In this document: positions 17,484-26,399 of the stretch, piece after piece
How positions within the stretch are numbered: the stretch's first letter is position 1
Layout of the letters: every line of letters starts with the position of its first letter
Source of the DNA: Phyllobacterium zundukense
GTDB lineage: Bacteria; Pseudomonadota; Alphaproteobacteria; Rhizobiales; Rhizobiaceae
Assembly (NCBI RefSeq): GCF_002764115.1
Contig: NZ_CP017943.1
Span: 62,001-126,000 of the forward strand
Reading direction: 5' to 3'
Length of the DNA stretch: 64,000 bases
The notes under the pieces: model-generated
The model's database searches: none
What the model was told of the DNA's origin: nothing
Seen by the model: the letters and a program-made list of their open reading frames with translations, nothing else
Made by a program: the position numbers and the translations under genes

Positions 17484-18080
17484 TCAGCGAACCGCCTTCA
17501 CGCCCTCGAGTATGAGCGTGGTCGCAATATCCGCATATTCGTCGCGGGTGATCGGCCCATTTGGTCGAAACCACATATACACCCAGTTCATCATGCCAAA
17601 CAGCGACATAGTCACCGGCATCAGCAAGGGCCTTTCCTTGCTGAGATCAGGGTTGATCTCGTAGATCACCGCGGAAAAGCGCTTGACGATCCGCCTTTCG
17701 ATTGCCTGCAGCTCCGAAAGCTGTTCTGGCGACAGCGCGCTGGTGCCGTTGAGCTGTACCTTGTGTTCGTTGTCCCGGCCCTCGTAGTTCTTCAGCACGG
17801 CCTTCACGAGAAGTCGCAGCTGCTCCTGTGGGGCAACATCGCTGCGATCCGCCGCTTCGATCGCGCCGTCGAGCTCCGTCAGGTGCGTGCGCACGATATC
17901 GAAGATCAGCGCGTCCTTGCCGGGATAGTAGTGATAGAGCAGGGCCTTCGAGACATTGCTGTGCGAGGCGATCATCGACATGGACGCCTTCTCCATGCCC
18001 ACCTCGGCAAATACTGCCGCAGCACTCGTGAGAATGCCACGCTGTTTTTCCTCGAAATCCACTGCGCGCGTGCGTGCCAT
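17484..18080 (-). CDS. TetR/AcrR family regulator of the paa genes
   Basis: 198 aa. The N-terminal TetR helix-turn-helix is clear: ILTSAAAVFAEVGMEKASMSMIA followed by SNVSKALLYHYYPGKDALIFDI (about residues 15-60). The rest is a ligand-binding helical domain. It is the last gene of the paaG-paaI-paaK-tetR order. TetR proteins called PaaR are known to control paa genes in other bacteria. Candidate operators with ACCGAYCGGT lie before the thiolase and between paaG and paaN. Confidence 0.9.
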   Translation of the reverse strand: MARTRAVDFEEKQRGILTSAAAVFAEVGMEKASMSMIASHSNVSKALLYHYYPGKDALIFDIVRTHLTELDGAIEAADRSDVAPQEQLRLLVKAVLKNYEGRDNEHKVQLNGTSALSPEQLSELQAIERRIVKRFSAVIYEINPDLSKERPLLMPVTMSLFGMMNWVYMWFRPNGPITRDEYADIATTLILEGVKAVR

Positions 18081-18117
18081 GTCGTCCTGCTCTGCTCATT
18101 CCGGGCTGATGGCTGCG

Positions 18118-18137
18118 GGGAGGGCGGCCGCCCTCCC
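18118..18137 (-). terminator. Perfect GC palindrome between paaK and tetR
   Basis: Twenty-base perfect palindrome (GGGAGGGCGG then its complement) in the gap between the paaK stop and the tetR start. On the minus transcript it would form a strong ten-pair hairpin with no usable loop unless the centre opens. No T-run follows, so it may attenuate read-through from paaK into tetR rather than terminate it fully. Confidence 0.4.
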
Positions 18138-18175
18138 TATACACAGTCAAGCCGGTGCCGGGCTATCCCGGCGTT

Positions 18176-19486
18176 TCATTCTTTCGGGCGGTTGTCGACC
18201 ACCCGCTTTGCCTTGCCTTCGGAGCGTGCCACGCCGCCCGGCTCGTGCACCGTAATCTTCGTGGAGACGCCGACCACGCTCTTGATGTGGTGGGCAAGCT
18301 CCTTCGCCGATCCGGCGCGCGCGCCCTCGTCAGTCGCTTCCAGGGTACATTCGACGTGAACCGTCATGTTGTCCATACGGCCGGAGCGGCTGAGCTCGAT
18401 CTGGAAATGCGGTGCCAACCCGCGACATTTCAGGATCTGTTCCTCGATCTGGGTCGGGAAGACGTTGACGCCGCGCAGGATCATCATGTCGTCGGATCGG
18501 CCGGTTATCTTCTCCATGCGGCGCATGGAGCGGGCGGTGCCGGGAAGCAGCCGTGTCAGGTCGCGCGTGCGATAGCGGATGATCGGCAGGCCTTCCTTGG
18601 TAAGCGTCGTGAAGACCAGCTCGCCGAGTTCGCCGTCCGGCAGCACCTCGCCCGTCGCCGGGTCGATGATCTCGGGATAGAAATGATCTTCCCAGATGTG
18701 CAGGCCATCCTTCGTCTCGACGCATTCGTTGGCGACACCCGGGCCCATGACTTCCGACAGGCCATAGATATCGACGGCGTGCATGTCGAAAGCCTGTTCG
18801 ATTTCTTCTCGCATCGCGTTGGTCCACGGCTCGGCGCCGAAGATGCCGACGGCAAGCGAGCTTTCGCGCGGGTCGACACCGTGGCGGCGGAACTCGTCGA
18901 GGATCGAGAGCATATAGGAAGGCGTTACCATGATGATGCGCGGCTTGAAATCCTGCATCAGCGTCACCTGGCGCTCGGTCATGCCACCGGAGATGGGCAC
19001 GACCGTGCAGCCGAGCTTTTCCGCGCCATAATGCGCGCCGAGGCCTCCGGTGAAGAGGCCGTAGCCATAGGCGACATGGACGATATCGCCAGCGCGGCCA
19101 CCCGAGGCCCGGATCGATCGGGCGACGACGGTCGCCCAGGTGTCGATGTCCTTCGCGGTGTAGCCGACGACGGTCGGCTTGCCGGTGGTGCCGGAGGAGG
19201 CATGGATGCGGGCGAGCTTTTCACGCGGCACGGCGAACATGCCGAAGGGATAGGTGTCGCGCAGGTCCTTCTTGACGGTGAAGGGGAATTTCGCGAGGTC
19301 CGACAGGGTCTTCAGGTCGGTTGGGTGAACGCCGGCCTCGTCGAAGCGCTGGCGGTAGAAGGGGGAACTCTCGTAGGCGTGGGTCAGCGACCATTTCATG
19401 CGCTCAAGCTGCAGCGTGGAAATCTCGTCACGCGACGCCGTCTCGATCGCTTCAAGGTCTCCGGGGCGGGGGGATAGGTCTTCCAT
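18176..19486 (-). CDS. paaK: Phenylacetate-CoA ligase
   Basis: AMP-forming ligase, 436 aa, starting at the ATG at 19486 with TCGGAGGAGA upstream. Motifs: P-loop HASSGTTGKPTVVGYT (about residues 90-105), the family core YGLSEVMGPGVANEC and GELGELVFTTLTKEGLPIIRYRTRDL (read in pieces), and the C-terminal VNVFPTQIE. It activates phenylacetate to phenylacetyl-CoA, the entry to the aerobic hybrid pathway. It is encoded with paaI and paaG, divergent from paaN. Confidence 0.96.
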   Translation of the reverse strand: MEDLSPRPGDLEAIETASRDEISTLQLERMKWSLTHAYESSPFYRQRFDEAGVHPTDLKTLSDLAKFPFTVKKDLRDTYPFGMFAVPREKLARIHASSGTTGKPTVVGYTAKDIDTWATVVARSIRASGGRAGDIVHVAYGYGLFTGGLGAHYGAEKLGCTVVPISGGMTERQVTLMQDFKPRIIMVTPSYMLSILDEFRRHGVDPRESSLAVGIFGAEPWTNAMREEIEQAFDMHAVDIYGLSEVMGPGVANECVETKDGLHIWEDHFYPEIIDPATGEVLPDGELGELVFTTLTKEGLPIIRYRTRDLTRLLPGTARSMRRMEKITGRSDDMMILRGVNVFPTQIEEQILKCRGLAPHFQIELSRSGRMDNMTVHVECTLEATDEGARAGSAKELAHHIKSVVGVSTKITVHEPGGVARSEGKAKRVVDNRPKE

Positions 19487-19521
19487 AAAATCTCCTCCGA
19501 GAATGCGGGATGGTACCAACC

Positions 19522-19971
19522 TCAGCCCTGTTCAGGCAGATGGGTACCCTTGACTGTTCGCGAGTGGCCGCGGAATTCCGCGACGTGCTCGCCCTCCTGA
19601 TTGGTGATGCGGATATCGTAGATGCCGCCCCGTCCGCGGCGCGACTGTTCCCGTGCCGTCGCCGTCAGCCGGTCGCCCTTGAAGGCCGGCGCGATGTAAG
19701 TCACCGAACAGTGCTGGGCGACGGTGCGCTGGTTATAGGTGTTGCAGGCAAAGGCGAAGGCGGAATCCGCCAGCGTGAAAATATAGCCGCCGTGGCAGGT
19801 GCCGTGACCGTTCGTCATGGCGTCAGTGATCGTCATCGCGATCACCGCTTCACCCGGTGCTACGGAGACGATCTCCATGCCGAGATGGCGGGTCGCGTTG
19901 TCATCCTCCCACATGGCTTTGGCGCAGGCTTCGGCAAGCGCCTGCGGGGAAAGGCTGGCGGCGTCGTTCAT
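19522..19971 (-). CDS. paaI: PaaI hydroxyphenylacetyl-CoA thioesterase
   Basis: Hotdog thioesterase, 149 aa. The family motif GHGTCHGGYIFTLADSAFAFACNTY contains the catalytic aspartate region. In E. coli PaaI rescues CoA from hydroxyphenylacetyl-CoA side products. The ATG at 19971 overlaps the paaG stop (ATGA), so translation is probably coupled. Confidence 0.94.
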   Translation of the reverse strand: MNDAASLSPQALAEACAKAMWEDDNATRHLGMEIVSVAPGEAVIAMTITDAMTNGHGTCHGGYIFTLADSAFAFACNTYNQRTVAQHCSVTYIAPAFKGDRLTATAREQSRRGRGGIYDIRITNQEGEHVAEFRGHSRTVKGTHLPEQG

Positions 19972-20756
19972 CGGCCCTTGAACTCCGGCTTGCGCTTTTC
20001 GAGGAAGGCGGAAACGCCTTCGGCATAGTCGGCGCTGCGGCCGGCCTCGCGCTGCAGATCGCGTTCAAGGTCGAGCTGCTGGTCGAGCGAATTGGTAGCG
20101 GCGGCCTGGATGGCGCGCTTCGTCATGCCGAGGCCCTTGGTCGGGCCGGCGGCGAGGCGGGTGGCGAGCGCGGTCGCCTCTTCCATCAGCGCGTCGTCGT
20201 TGATCGCGCGCCAGATCAGGCCCCAGTCGGCGGCAATTTCCGCGCCGAGCGGCTCTGCCGTCAACGCGAGGGCCTTGGCGCGCGCCTCGCCGATGAGGCG
20301 CGGCAGGCTCCAGGTGCCGCCGGAATCCGGCACGAGGCCGATCTTGGCGAAAGCCTGGATGAAGCGGGCCGAGCGGGCGGCCAGCGTGATGTCGCAGGCA
20401 AAAGCGATGTTGGCGCCGGCGCCGGCGGCAACGCCATTCACCGCACAGATGACCGGTTTTTCCAGGCTGCGGATGAGGCGGAGCAGAGGATTATAGAAGG
20501 TCTCTATCGTGTGGCCGAGGTCCGGCACGCCCTTGCTCGGGTCGCGGTCGCCGAGGTCCTGGCCGGCGCAGAAGCCGCGGCCGGCGCCGGTCAGGAGTAC
20601 TGCTCGCACGTCGGCATCCGCGTGGGCGCGCTCGAAACCGGCGCGGAGGGCAAGATGCATTTCCTCGTTGAAGGCATTGAGCTTGTCCGGGCGGTTCAGC
20701 GTGAGGCTGAGAACGCCATCGGCAAGCGCCGACAGAATGGTGTCCGAATCCGACAT
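19968..20756 (-). CDS. paaG: PaaG, 1,2-epoxyphenylacetyl-CoA isomerase
   Basis: Crotonase-family isomerase, 262 aa, starting at the ATG at 20756 with GGGAGG upstream; open reading further upstream has no site and crosses the operator. Oxyanion-hole regions: AGRGFCAGQDLGDRDP and NGVAAGAGANIAFACDI. FAKIGLVPDSGGTWSLPRL carries the acidic catalytic position. It converts the ring epoxide to oxepin-CoA and also shifts the double bond later in the pathway. First gene of the paaG-I-K-tetR operon. Confidence 0.95.
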   Translation of the reverse strand: MSDSDTILSALADGVLSLTLNRPDKLNAFNEEMHLALRAGFERAHADADVRAVLLTGAGRGFCAGQDLGDRDPSKGVPDLGHTIETFYNPLLRLIRSLEKPVICAVNGVAAGAGANIAFACDITLAARSARFIQAFAKIGLVPDSGGTWSLPRLIGEARAKALALTAEPLGAEIAADWGLIWRAINDDALMEEATALATRLAAGPTKGLGMTKRAIQAAATNSLDQQLDLERDLQREAGRSADYAEGVSAFLEKRKPEFKGR

Positions 20757-20808
20757 ATTTCCTCCCTGCCACCCTTCCCAGCGGCAACTGAAAAAAACTC
20801 TTGCATAA

Positions 20809-20822
20809 ACCGACCGGTCAGT
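20809..20822. promoter_or_regulatory. TetR-type operator in the paaG-paaN divergent promoter
   Basis: ACCGACCGGTCAGT differs by one base from a perfect 14-base palindrome (ACCGACCGGTCGGT). The sequence lies in the 100 bases between the divergent starts of paaG and paaN, next to an AT-rich stretch that could hold promoter elements. It shares its core with the palindrome before the thiolase operon. The TetR protein encoded at the end of the paaG operon is the likely binder (inference). Confidence 0.6.
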
Positions 20823-20856
20823 CAATTATAAAAGCACAGACTGGGAGGAGCCAGAC

Positions 20857-22518
20857 ATGACCGGACTTTTCGAGCGCCATCGCCCGACGTTGCAAGCTGC
20901 AGTGAATGCCGCTGCCAAGCGCGACTATTGGTCCGCCTATTCCGAAATTCCGAGCGGCAAGATCTATGGCGAGACCGCCAAGGATGATGGCCTTGCCATC
21001 TATAAGGCACGGCTCGGAAAATTCTTCAACCTGCCCGGGCATCCCGCGAATGATACGGTCGGTGCGGAGGTTTCGCCTTTCGGACCGTCCCTTGGCATCG
21101 CCTATCCCGCTGCCTCCGTTGATATGCTGGTCTCTGCCTCACGTGTTGCCGCGCCGCAATGGGCGTCCGCATCTCCGGAGGTTCGCACCGGTATCTGTCT
21201 CGAAATCCTCGCCCGTCTCAATGCTCGCAGTTTCGAGATGGCGAATGCCGTCATGCACACGACGGGTCAGGCCTTCGCCATGGCCTTCCAGGCGGGCGGT
21301 CCGCATGCGCAGGATCGTGGCCTCGAAGCCGTCGCCTATGCCTATGCAGAGATGACCCGCACGCCGGTGCAGGCAACCTGGACGAAGCCGCAGGGCAGGG
21401 GCGAGCCGATCGTCATGGAAAAGCACTGGCGCATCGTCCCGCGCGGCGTTTCGCTCGTCATCGGCTGCAACACCTTCCCGACCTGGAACAGCTATCCCGG
21501 CCTTTTCGCGAGCCTTGCGACCGGCAACACGCTAATCGTCAAGCCGCATCCGGCGGCGATCCTGCCGCTTGCCATCACCGTCGAGATCGCACGGCAGGTG
21601 CTGGTCGAGGAAGGTTTTGCTGCTGATATCGTGCTGCTTGCCGTCGATGCGCCCGGTTCCGAGATCACCAAGGACCTCGTTCAGCACCCGGCGATTGCCA
21701 TCATCGACTATACCGGCTCCAACAGTTTCGGCAGCTGGGTGCGCGCCAATGCCGGTAGTGCCGATGTCTATACGGAAGAAGCGGGCGTCAACTCGATCGT
21801 CATCGGCGCCACCGACAATTTCGCCGGCATGTGCAGCAACATCGCCTTCTCGCTGTCGCTCTATTCGGGCCAGATGTGCACGGCGCCGCAGGATATTTTT
21901 GTACCCCGAGACGGCATCGAGACGAACGAAGGCCATAAGAGTTTCGACGAAGTCGCAGCCGGAATCGCCGCCGCGGTCGATGGCCTTTTGGCCGACCCGG
22001 CCCGCGCGGCGGGTGTCTGCGGCGCGATTGCCAATCCCGCGACGCTTGCCCGCGTGGCATCATCCCGTTCGCTGGGCCGTGTCGTGCGCGATTCCGCGGC
22101 ACTCGAAGGACTTGGAGAGGCGCGTACTGCAACGCCGCTGATCGTCGCCGTCGATGCGGCCGATACGGATGCTTATGGTGAAGAACGCTTTGGCCCGATT
22201 GCCTTCGTCGTCGCCGTCGATGACGTAGCCGACGGCGTCAACCGAGCAGCCGAGCTTGCCGAACGGAAGGGCGCGATCACGGCGGCCCTCTACGAAACGA
22301 ACGAGGCGCGGATTCTCGCCGCTGCCGATCGTTTCGCGCTCGCGGGTGTCAATCTTTCGGTCAATCTGACCGGCGGCATCTACGTCAACCAGAGCGCCGC
22401 CTTCAGCGATTTCCACGTTACCGGAGCCAACCCTGCGGGCAATGCCAGCCTTACGGATGCGGCTTTCGTTGCAAACCGGTTCCGCGTGGTGATGTGGCGC
22501 CGCCCTGTGGCGGCCTGA
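20857..22518 (+). CDS. paaN: PaaN, phenylacetic acid degradation aldehyde dehydrogenase
   Basis: 553 aa after GGGAGGAG. It belongs to the PaaN branch of the aldehyde dehydrogenase superfamily: it keeps GCNTFPTWNSYPGLFASLATGN-like cofactor motifs, YTGSNSFG in place of FTGS, and the catalytic cysteine in YSGQMCTAPQD, and it has no MaoC domain. It was described as a ring-opening enzyme of phenylacetate pathways. Here it coexists with the PaaZ fusion, so it may oxidise the same or a related aldehyde, or serve a different aromatic substrate. First gene of an operon with a Liv-type transporter. Confidence 0.92.
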   Translation: MTGLFERHRPTLQAAVNAAAKRDYWSAYSEIPSGKIYGETAKDDGLAIYKARLGKFFNLPGHPANDTVGAEVSPFGPSLGIAYPAASVDMLVSASRVAAPQWASASPEVRTGICLEILARLNARSFEMANAVMHTTGQAFAMAFQAGGPHAQDRGLEAVAYAYAEMTRTPVQATWTKPQGRGEPIVMEKHWRIVPRGVSLVIGCNTFPTWNSYPGLFASLATGNTLIVKPHPAAILPLAITVEIARQVLVEEGFAADIVLLAVDAPGSEITKDLVQHPAIAIIDYTGSNSFGSWVRANAGSADVYTEEAGVNSIVIGATDNFAGMCSNIAFSLSLYSGQMCTAPQDIFVPRDGIETNEGHKSFDEVAAGIAAAVDGLLADPARAAGVCGAIANPATLARVASSRSLGRVVRDSAALEGLGEARTATPLIVAVDAADTDAYGEERFGPIAFVVAVDDVADGVNRAAELAERKGAITAALYETNEARILAAADRFALAGVNLSVNLTGGIYVNQSAAFSDFHVTGANPAGNASLTDAAFVANRFRVVMWRRPVAA

Positions 22519-22562
22519 GAGGAACTGCAACTTAAACCTTTTCTCTGGGAGGAGAAACCGAC

Positions 22563-23711
22563 ATGAAATTTTCCGCTACCACCGCGCTTGCAGGCTCGCT
22601 GGCGCTTGTCCTTGGCTTCGCGGCCCCTGCCTTCGCCGACATCAAGATCGGCGCGACCATCTCTGAGACCGGCCCCGCCTCGTTTCTTGGAGACCCGGAA
22701 GCCAAGACGTTGAAGATGCTCGTCGAGGAGATCAATGCGGCCGGCGGCGTCAACGGCGAGAAGCTCGAGCTTATCATCTATGACGACGGCGGCGACCCGA
22801 ACAAGGCGCGTACCTTTGCGACCCGCCTCGTCGAGGATGACGAAGTCGTTGCCTTGATCGGCGGCACGACGACGGGCACGTCCATGGCCATTATCCCGGT
22901 TCTGGAGGATGCCGAGGTACCGTTCATCTCGCTTGCCGGCGCGGTCGAGATCATCGATCCGGTCAAGCCCTTCGTGTTCAAGACGCCGCATACGGATCGC
23001 ATGGCCTGCGCCAAGATCTTCGAAGACATGAAGAAGAACGGCATCACGAAGATTGGCCTGATCTCCGGTTCGGACGGCTTCGGCGCGTCGATGCGCAAGC
23101 AGTGCCTGGCGATCATCGGCGAATACGGCATCGAGGTCCTTGCTGACGAGACTTATGGCCCGACCGATGCCGACATGACGCCGCAGCTCACCAACATCAA
23201 GGGCAAGGATGGCGTCCAGGCCGTGCTGAACCCCGGTTTCGGCCAGGGTCCGGCGATCGTCACCCGGAACTACGCACAGCTCGCCGTCGGCCTGCCGCTC
23301 TACCAGTCGCATGGGGTTGCCTCCGATGGCTTCATCGAGCTTGCCGGCGCGCAGGCGGCCGAAGGCGTAAAACTGCCGGGCACGGCACTGCTCGTCGCCG
23401 GCCTCCTGCCGGAAAACGACCCGCAGCGTGCCGTGGTCGTCGCCTACAAGGAAGCCTACGAGAAGGCGACCGGCAAGCCGGTTTCGACCTTCGGCGGCTA
23501 CGCCCATGACGCGTTTCGCATTCTCGTCGATGCGATCAAGCGGGCTGGCAGCGCCGAGCCATCGGCGATCCGCGACGCGATCGAAGGCACGTCCGGTCTC
23601 GTCGGCACGACCGGCACGGTGACGATGTCGGCAACGGATCACCTTGGCCTCGATCTCTCCGCCTTCCGCATGCTGAAGATCGAAGACGGCGGCTGGAAGA
23701 TCGTCGAGTAA
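22563..23711 (+). CDS. Liv-type ABC transporter substrate-binding protein
   Basis: Periplasmic binding protein of the LivJ/LivK family, 382 aa. A clear signal peptide ends at AAPAFA (about residue 25). The mature start DIKIGATISETGPASFLGDPEAK and the AAGGVNGEKLELIIYDDGGDP segment (read in pieces) are typical of branched-chain amino acid and amide binding proteins. GGGAGGAG lies just upstream. The genes before it (paaN) and after it (permeases, ATPases, FadB-like) suggest that it captures an aromatic acid such as phenylacetate rather than a branched-chain amino acid (inference). Confidence 0.9.
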   Translation: MKFSATTALAGSLALVLGFAAPAFADIKIGATISETGPASFLGDPEAKTLKMLVEEINAAGGVNGEKLELIIYDDGGDPNKARTFATRLVEDDEVVALIGGTTTGTSMAIIPVLEDAEVPFISLAGAVEIIDPVKPFVFKTPHTDRMACAKIFEDMKKNGITKIGLISGSDGFGASMRKQCLAIIGEYGIEVLADETYGPTDADMTPQLTNIKGKDGVQAVLNPGFGQGPAIVTRNYAQLAVGLPLYQSHGVASDGFIELAGAQAAEGVKLPGTALLVAGLLPENDPQRAVVVAYKEAYEKATGKPVSTFGGYAHDAFRILVDAIKRAGSAEPSAIRDAIEGTSGLVGTTGTVTMSATDHLGLDLSAFRMLKIEDGGWKIVE

Positions 23712-23721
23712 TCGAACCGTG

Positions 23722-23756
23722 CCGCCGGTCTGCGCCCTGAGGGTGCCGGCCGGCGG
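23722..23756 (+). promoter_or_regulatory. Hairpin between binding-protein and permease genes
   Basis: CCGCCGG (23722-23728) pairs with CCGGCGG (23750-23756), with further inner pairing CCCT/AGGG. Such stems after binding-protein genes commonly limit read-through or protect the upstream message so that more binding protein than permease is made. No T-run follows. Confidence 0.4.
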
Positions 23757-23785
23757 AAACCGTCGCTTGGAAAGCGGAGGCATCC

Positions 23786-24658
23786 ATGCCCGAACTCCTG
23801 CAATTTCTTCTATCCGGGATAACGGTCGGCGCTGTCTATGCGCTGGTCGCCCTCGGCTTCACGATCATCTACAACGCCTCCGACGTCGTGAACTTCGCCC
23901 AGGGCGAGTTCGTCATGCTCGGTGGCATGATCACTTTCTTCGCACATGCCGCGGGCGTGCCGCTACCGCTGGCAGCGCTGATCGCCATCATCGCGACGGC
24001 GGCGGTCGGCGTGGTGCTGAACAAGCTCGCCATCGAGCCCGCGCGCGGTGCGCCGGTCGTTTCGCTGATCATCATCACGATCGGCGCGTCCATCTTCATC
24101 CGCGGTGCGACGCAGCTCGTCTTCGACAAGCAGATCCACCGTTTCCCGGCCTTTTCCGGCGACCAGCCGATCCTCATCGGCGGCGCGACCATCCTGCCGC
24201 AGAGCCTTTGGGTCATTGCCGGCGCGCTCGCCGTCTTCTTCTGTCTCTGGCTGTTCTTCACGCGCACGCTGATCGGCCGCGCGGTGCTGGCGACGGCGAA
24301 CAACCGCGTTGCCGCCCAGCTTGTCGGCATCAACACCAACTATGTGATGACGCTTTCCTTCGCCATGTCCGCCGCAATCGGCGCGTTCGCCGGCGTGCTG
24401 GTGACGCCGATCACCCTGACCAGCTATGACGTCGGCCTTGCTCTCGCACTCAAGGGCTTTGCCGCTGCCATGCTCGGCGGCATGGGCAACCCGAAGGGTG
24501 CGCTCGTCGGCGGCTTGCTGCTCGGCATTCTGGAGGCGATGACCGCCGGCTATATCAGCTCGCAATACAAGGATGCGGCCGCCTTCATCATCATTCTCGC
24601 CGTACTCTTCGCCATGCCGCAGGGCCTGTTCGGCCGCAAGTCGACGGATCGGGTGTGA
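23786..24658 (+). CDS. Liv-type ABC transporter permease (LivH family)
   Basis: 290-aa inner-membrane permease with about eight hydrophobic segments. Family hallmarks: YALVALGFTIIYNASDVVNFAQGEFVMLGG at the N terminus (read in pieces) and the ATPase-contact region RAVLATANNRVAAQLVGIN. The C-terminal FAAAMLGGMGNPKGALVGGLLLG is also typical. Its stop overlaps the next gene. Confidence 0.93.
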   Translation: MPELLQFLLSGITVGAVYALVALGFTIIYNASDVVNFAQGEFVMLGGMITFFAHAAGVPLPLAALIAIIATAAVGVVLNKLAIEPARGAPVVSLIIITIGASIFIRGATQLVFDKQIHRFPAFSGDQPILIGGATILPQSLWVIAGALAVFFCLWLFFTRTLIGRAVLATANNRVAAQLVGINTNYVMTLSFAMSAAIGAFAGVLVTPITLTSYDVGLALALKGFAAAMLGGMGNPKGALVGGLLLGILEAMTAGYISSQYKDAAAFIIILAVLFAMPQGLFGRKSTDRV

Positions 24659-24660
24659 TC

Positions 24661-25617
24661 ATGCGGCTCTCCACCAAGGCAACCACGCTTCTCATCCTGG
24701 CCGCGGTCATCGCGATCGCGCCGGTCTTCTTCCCGTCGTCCTATTATTTCCGCGTCGGCTCGCTGATCTTCGTCAACGGCCTTGCGGTGACGGGCCTCGT
24801 CATCCTCATCGGCTATGCCGGCCAGATCAGCCTGGGCCACGCCGGTTTCGCCGGTATCGGCGCCTATTCCTGCGCGCTCGCGCCCGTCCATCTCGGCCTG
24901 CATCCGGCACTTGCCGCCCTGCTCGGCGCGCTTCTCTCCGCCGCCATCGCCTACCTCGTCGGCCGACCGATCCTGCGCCTCAAGGGCTATTACCTTGCCG
25001 TCGCCAGCCTCGGCTTCGGCATCCTCGTCTCCATGGTGCTCTCGAACGAAGCGCAACTGACCGGCGGGCCGGATGGCATGGCCGTGCCGGAACTCGGCCT
25101 GCGCGCCGTGCTGAAGGCGATCGGCCTCGATCTGTCGAACACGGAGTTCTGGTATGCCTTCTCCGGCCTCATGCTGGTGATCGGCGCCTGGCTGGCGCTC
25201 AATCTCTACCACAGCCCGACCGGCCGGGCGCTGCGTGCGCTGCATGGGTCAGAGGTCGCGGCCCGCACGGTCGGCGTCGACGTCGCTCACTACAAGCTCG
25301 TCGCCTTCGTCCTTTCGGCGGTCTATGCTTCGATCTCGGGCTCGCTCCTGGCGCTCCAGAACAAGTTCATCACGCCGGATGTCGCAGCCTTCATGCATTC
25401 GATCGAGATGGTCACCATGACCGTGCTCGGCGGCGCGGGCTCGGTGCTTGGCGCCATTCTCGGGGCGGCGATCCTCACCACGCTGCCGCAGGTGCTGACG
25501 ATCTTCCAGGAATACGAACAGCTCATGCTCGGCCTCGTCATGATGCTCGTCATGATCTTCATGCGCGAGGGCCTGCTGCCCTCCATCGCGCGCCGCATCC
25601 GGGGGAGGGCAGAATGA
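24661..25617 (+). CDS. Liv-type ABC transporter permease (LivM family)
   Basis: 318 aa from the ATG at 24661; an in-frame GTG at 24655 overlaps the LivH-type stop and is an alternative. Hallmarks: LIGYAGQISLGHAGFAGIGAY and GRALRALHGSEVAARTVGVD, with the conserved C-terminal GGAGSVLGAILGA. It forms the second half of the channel. The stop overlaps the LivG-type start by four bases. Confidence 0.93.
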   Translation: MRLSTKATTLLILAAVIAIAPVFFPSSYYFRVGSLIFVNGLAVTGLVILIGYAGQISLGHAGFAGIGAYSCALAPVHLGLHPALAALLGALLSAAIAYLVGRPILRLKGYYLAVASLGFGILVSMVLSNEAQLTGGPDGMAVPELGLRAVLKAIGLDLSNTEFWYAFSGLMLVIGAWLALNLYHSPTGRALRALHGSEVAARTVGVDVAHYKLVAFVLSAVYASISGSLLALQNKFITPDVAAFMHSIEMVTMTVLGGAGSVLGAILGAAILTTLPQVLTIFQEYEQLMLGLVMMLVMIFMREGLLPSIARRIRGRAE

Positions 25618-26399
25618 GCCTGCTTCAGATCGAAGGTTTGGGCATCGATTTCGGCGGCCTGCGTGCCGTCAACGATGTCGGCTTCTCCTTGAAACCCGGC
25701 GAGATCGTCTCCGTCATCGGCCCGAACGGCGCCGGCAAGACGACGCTGTTCAACATGATCTCCGGCGTCTATGCCCCTGCACGCGGCCGCGTCGTGCTGG
25801 ATGGCGAGGACGTCACCCGCATGCCGCCGCACCTTCTGGCGCGTCGCGGCCTGTCGCGCACCTTCCAGAACCTGCAGATCTTCCAGTCGATGAGCGTGCT
25901 GGAAAACGCCATCGCCGGTCATCATTTGCACGAGCGCGGCTCGGTCTTTGCCGATCTCTTTTCGCTGCCCGCCGCGCGCCGCCGCAGCAAGATATCGGAG
26001 GACAGCGCTCGCGCGCTGCTCGATCGCGTCGGCCTCGGCCGCGCTGCCGAACAGGAGGCCAGTTCGTTGTCGTACGGCGCGCTGAAGCGGCTGGAAATTG
26101 CCCGCGCGCTGGCGCTGAAGCCGCGCGTGCTGTTGCTCGACGAGCCGGCAGCCGGCTGCAACGCCGTCGAGACGGAGGAGATCGATCACCTCATTGCGCA
26201 GGTCGCGGCAGAGGGCGTGTCGATCCTCCTGGTGGAGCACGACATGAAGATGGTCATGCGCATTTCCAATCATATCGTGGTGCTCGATCACGGCGAGAAG
26301 ATTGCCGAAGGGGAACCCACGGCGATTGCGCGCAATCCGCGCGTCATCGAAGCCTATCTGGGTGCCCAGGCGACGGAGGCCAAGCATGCTGACGGTTGA
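25614..26399 (+). CDS. Liv-type ABC transporter ATP-binding protein (LivG family)
   Basis: 261 aa, starting at the ATG at 25614. Walker [10 protein letters not shown] (near residue 37), the LivG-type segment [14 protein letters not shown], signature [15 protein letters not shown] (YG in place of GG, usual in this family), Walker [11 protein letters not shown], and the H-loop VEHDMKMVM are all present. It overlaps LivF by 14 bases. Confidence 0.93.
   Translation: MSLLQIEGLGIDFGGLRAVNDVGFSLKPGEIVSVIGPNGAGKTTLFNMISGVYAPARGRVVLDGEDVTRMPPHLLARRGLSRTFQNLQIFQSMSVLENAIAGHHLHERGSVFADLFSLPAARRRSKISEDSARALLDRVGLGRAAEQEASSLSYGALKRLEIARALALKPRVLLLDEPAAGCNAVETEEIDHLIAQVAAEGVSILLVEHDMKMVMRISNHIVVLDHGEKIAEGEPTAIARNPRVIEAYLGAQATEAKHADG

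Noticed and set aside
18157..18172. GCCGGG-CTAT-CCCGGC stem at the end of paaK
   Set aside because: Good stem, but no T-run on either strand and a stronger palindrome lies next to it; not called as a separate terminator.
18155..19477. Open frame of about 440 codons on the plus strand
   Set aside because: Antisense image of paaK; composition is dominated by R, G, A, D and H with no recognisable motif.
22380..23783. Minus-strand open frame spanning the paaN end and the binding-protein gene
   Set aside because: It crosses two well-supported genes and an intergenic ribosome binding site, and has no domain similarity.
24573..25613. Long 5' extension of the LivG-type gene
   Set aside because: The extension is the LivM-type gene read in another frame; the true LivG start is the ATG at 25614 with its own ribosome binding site.
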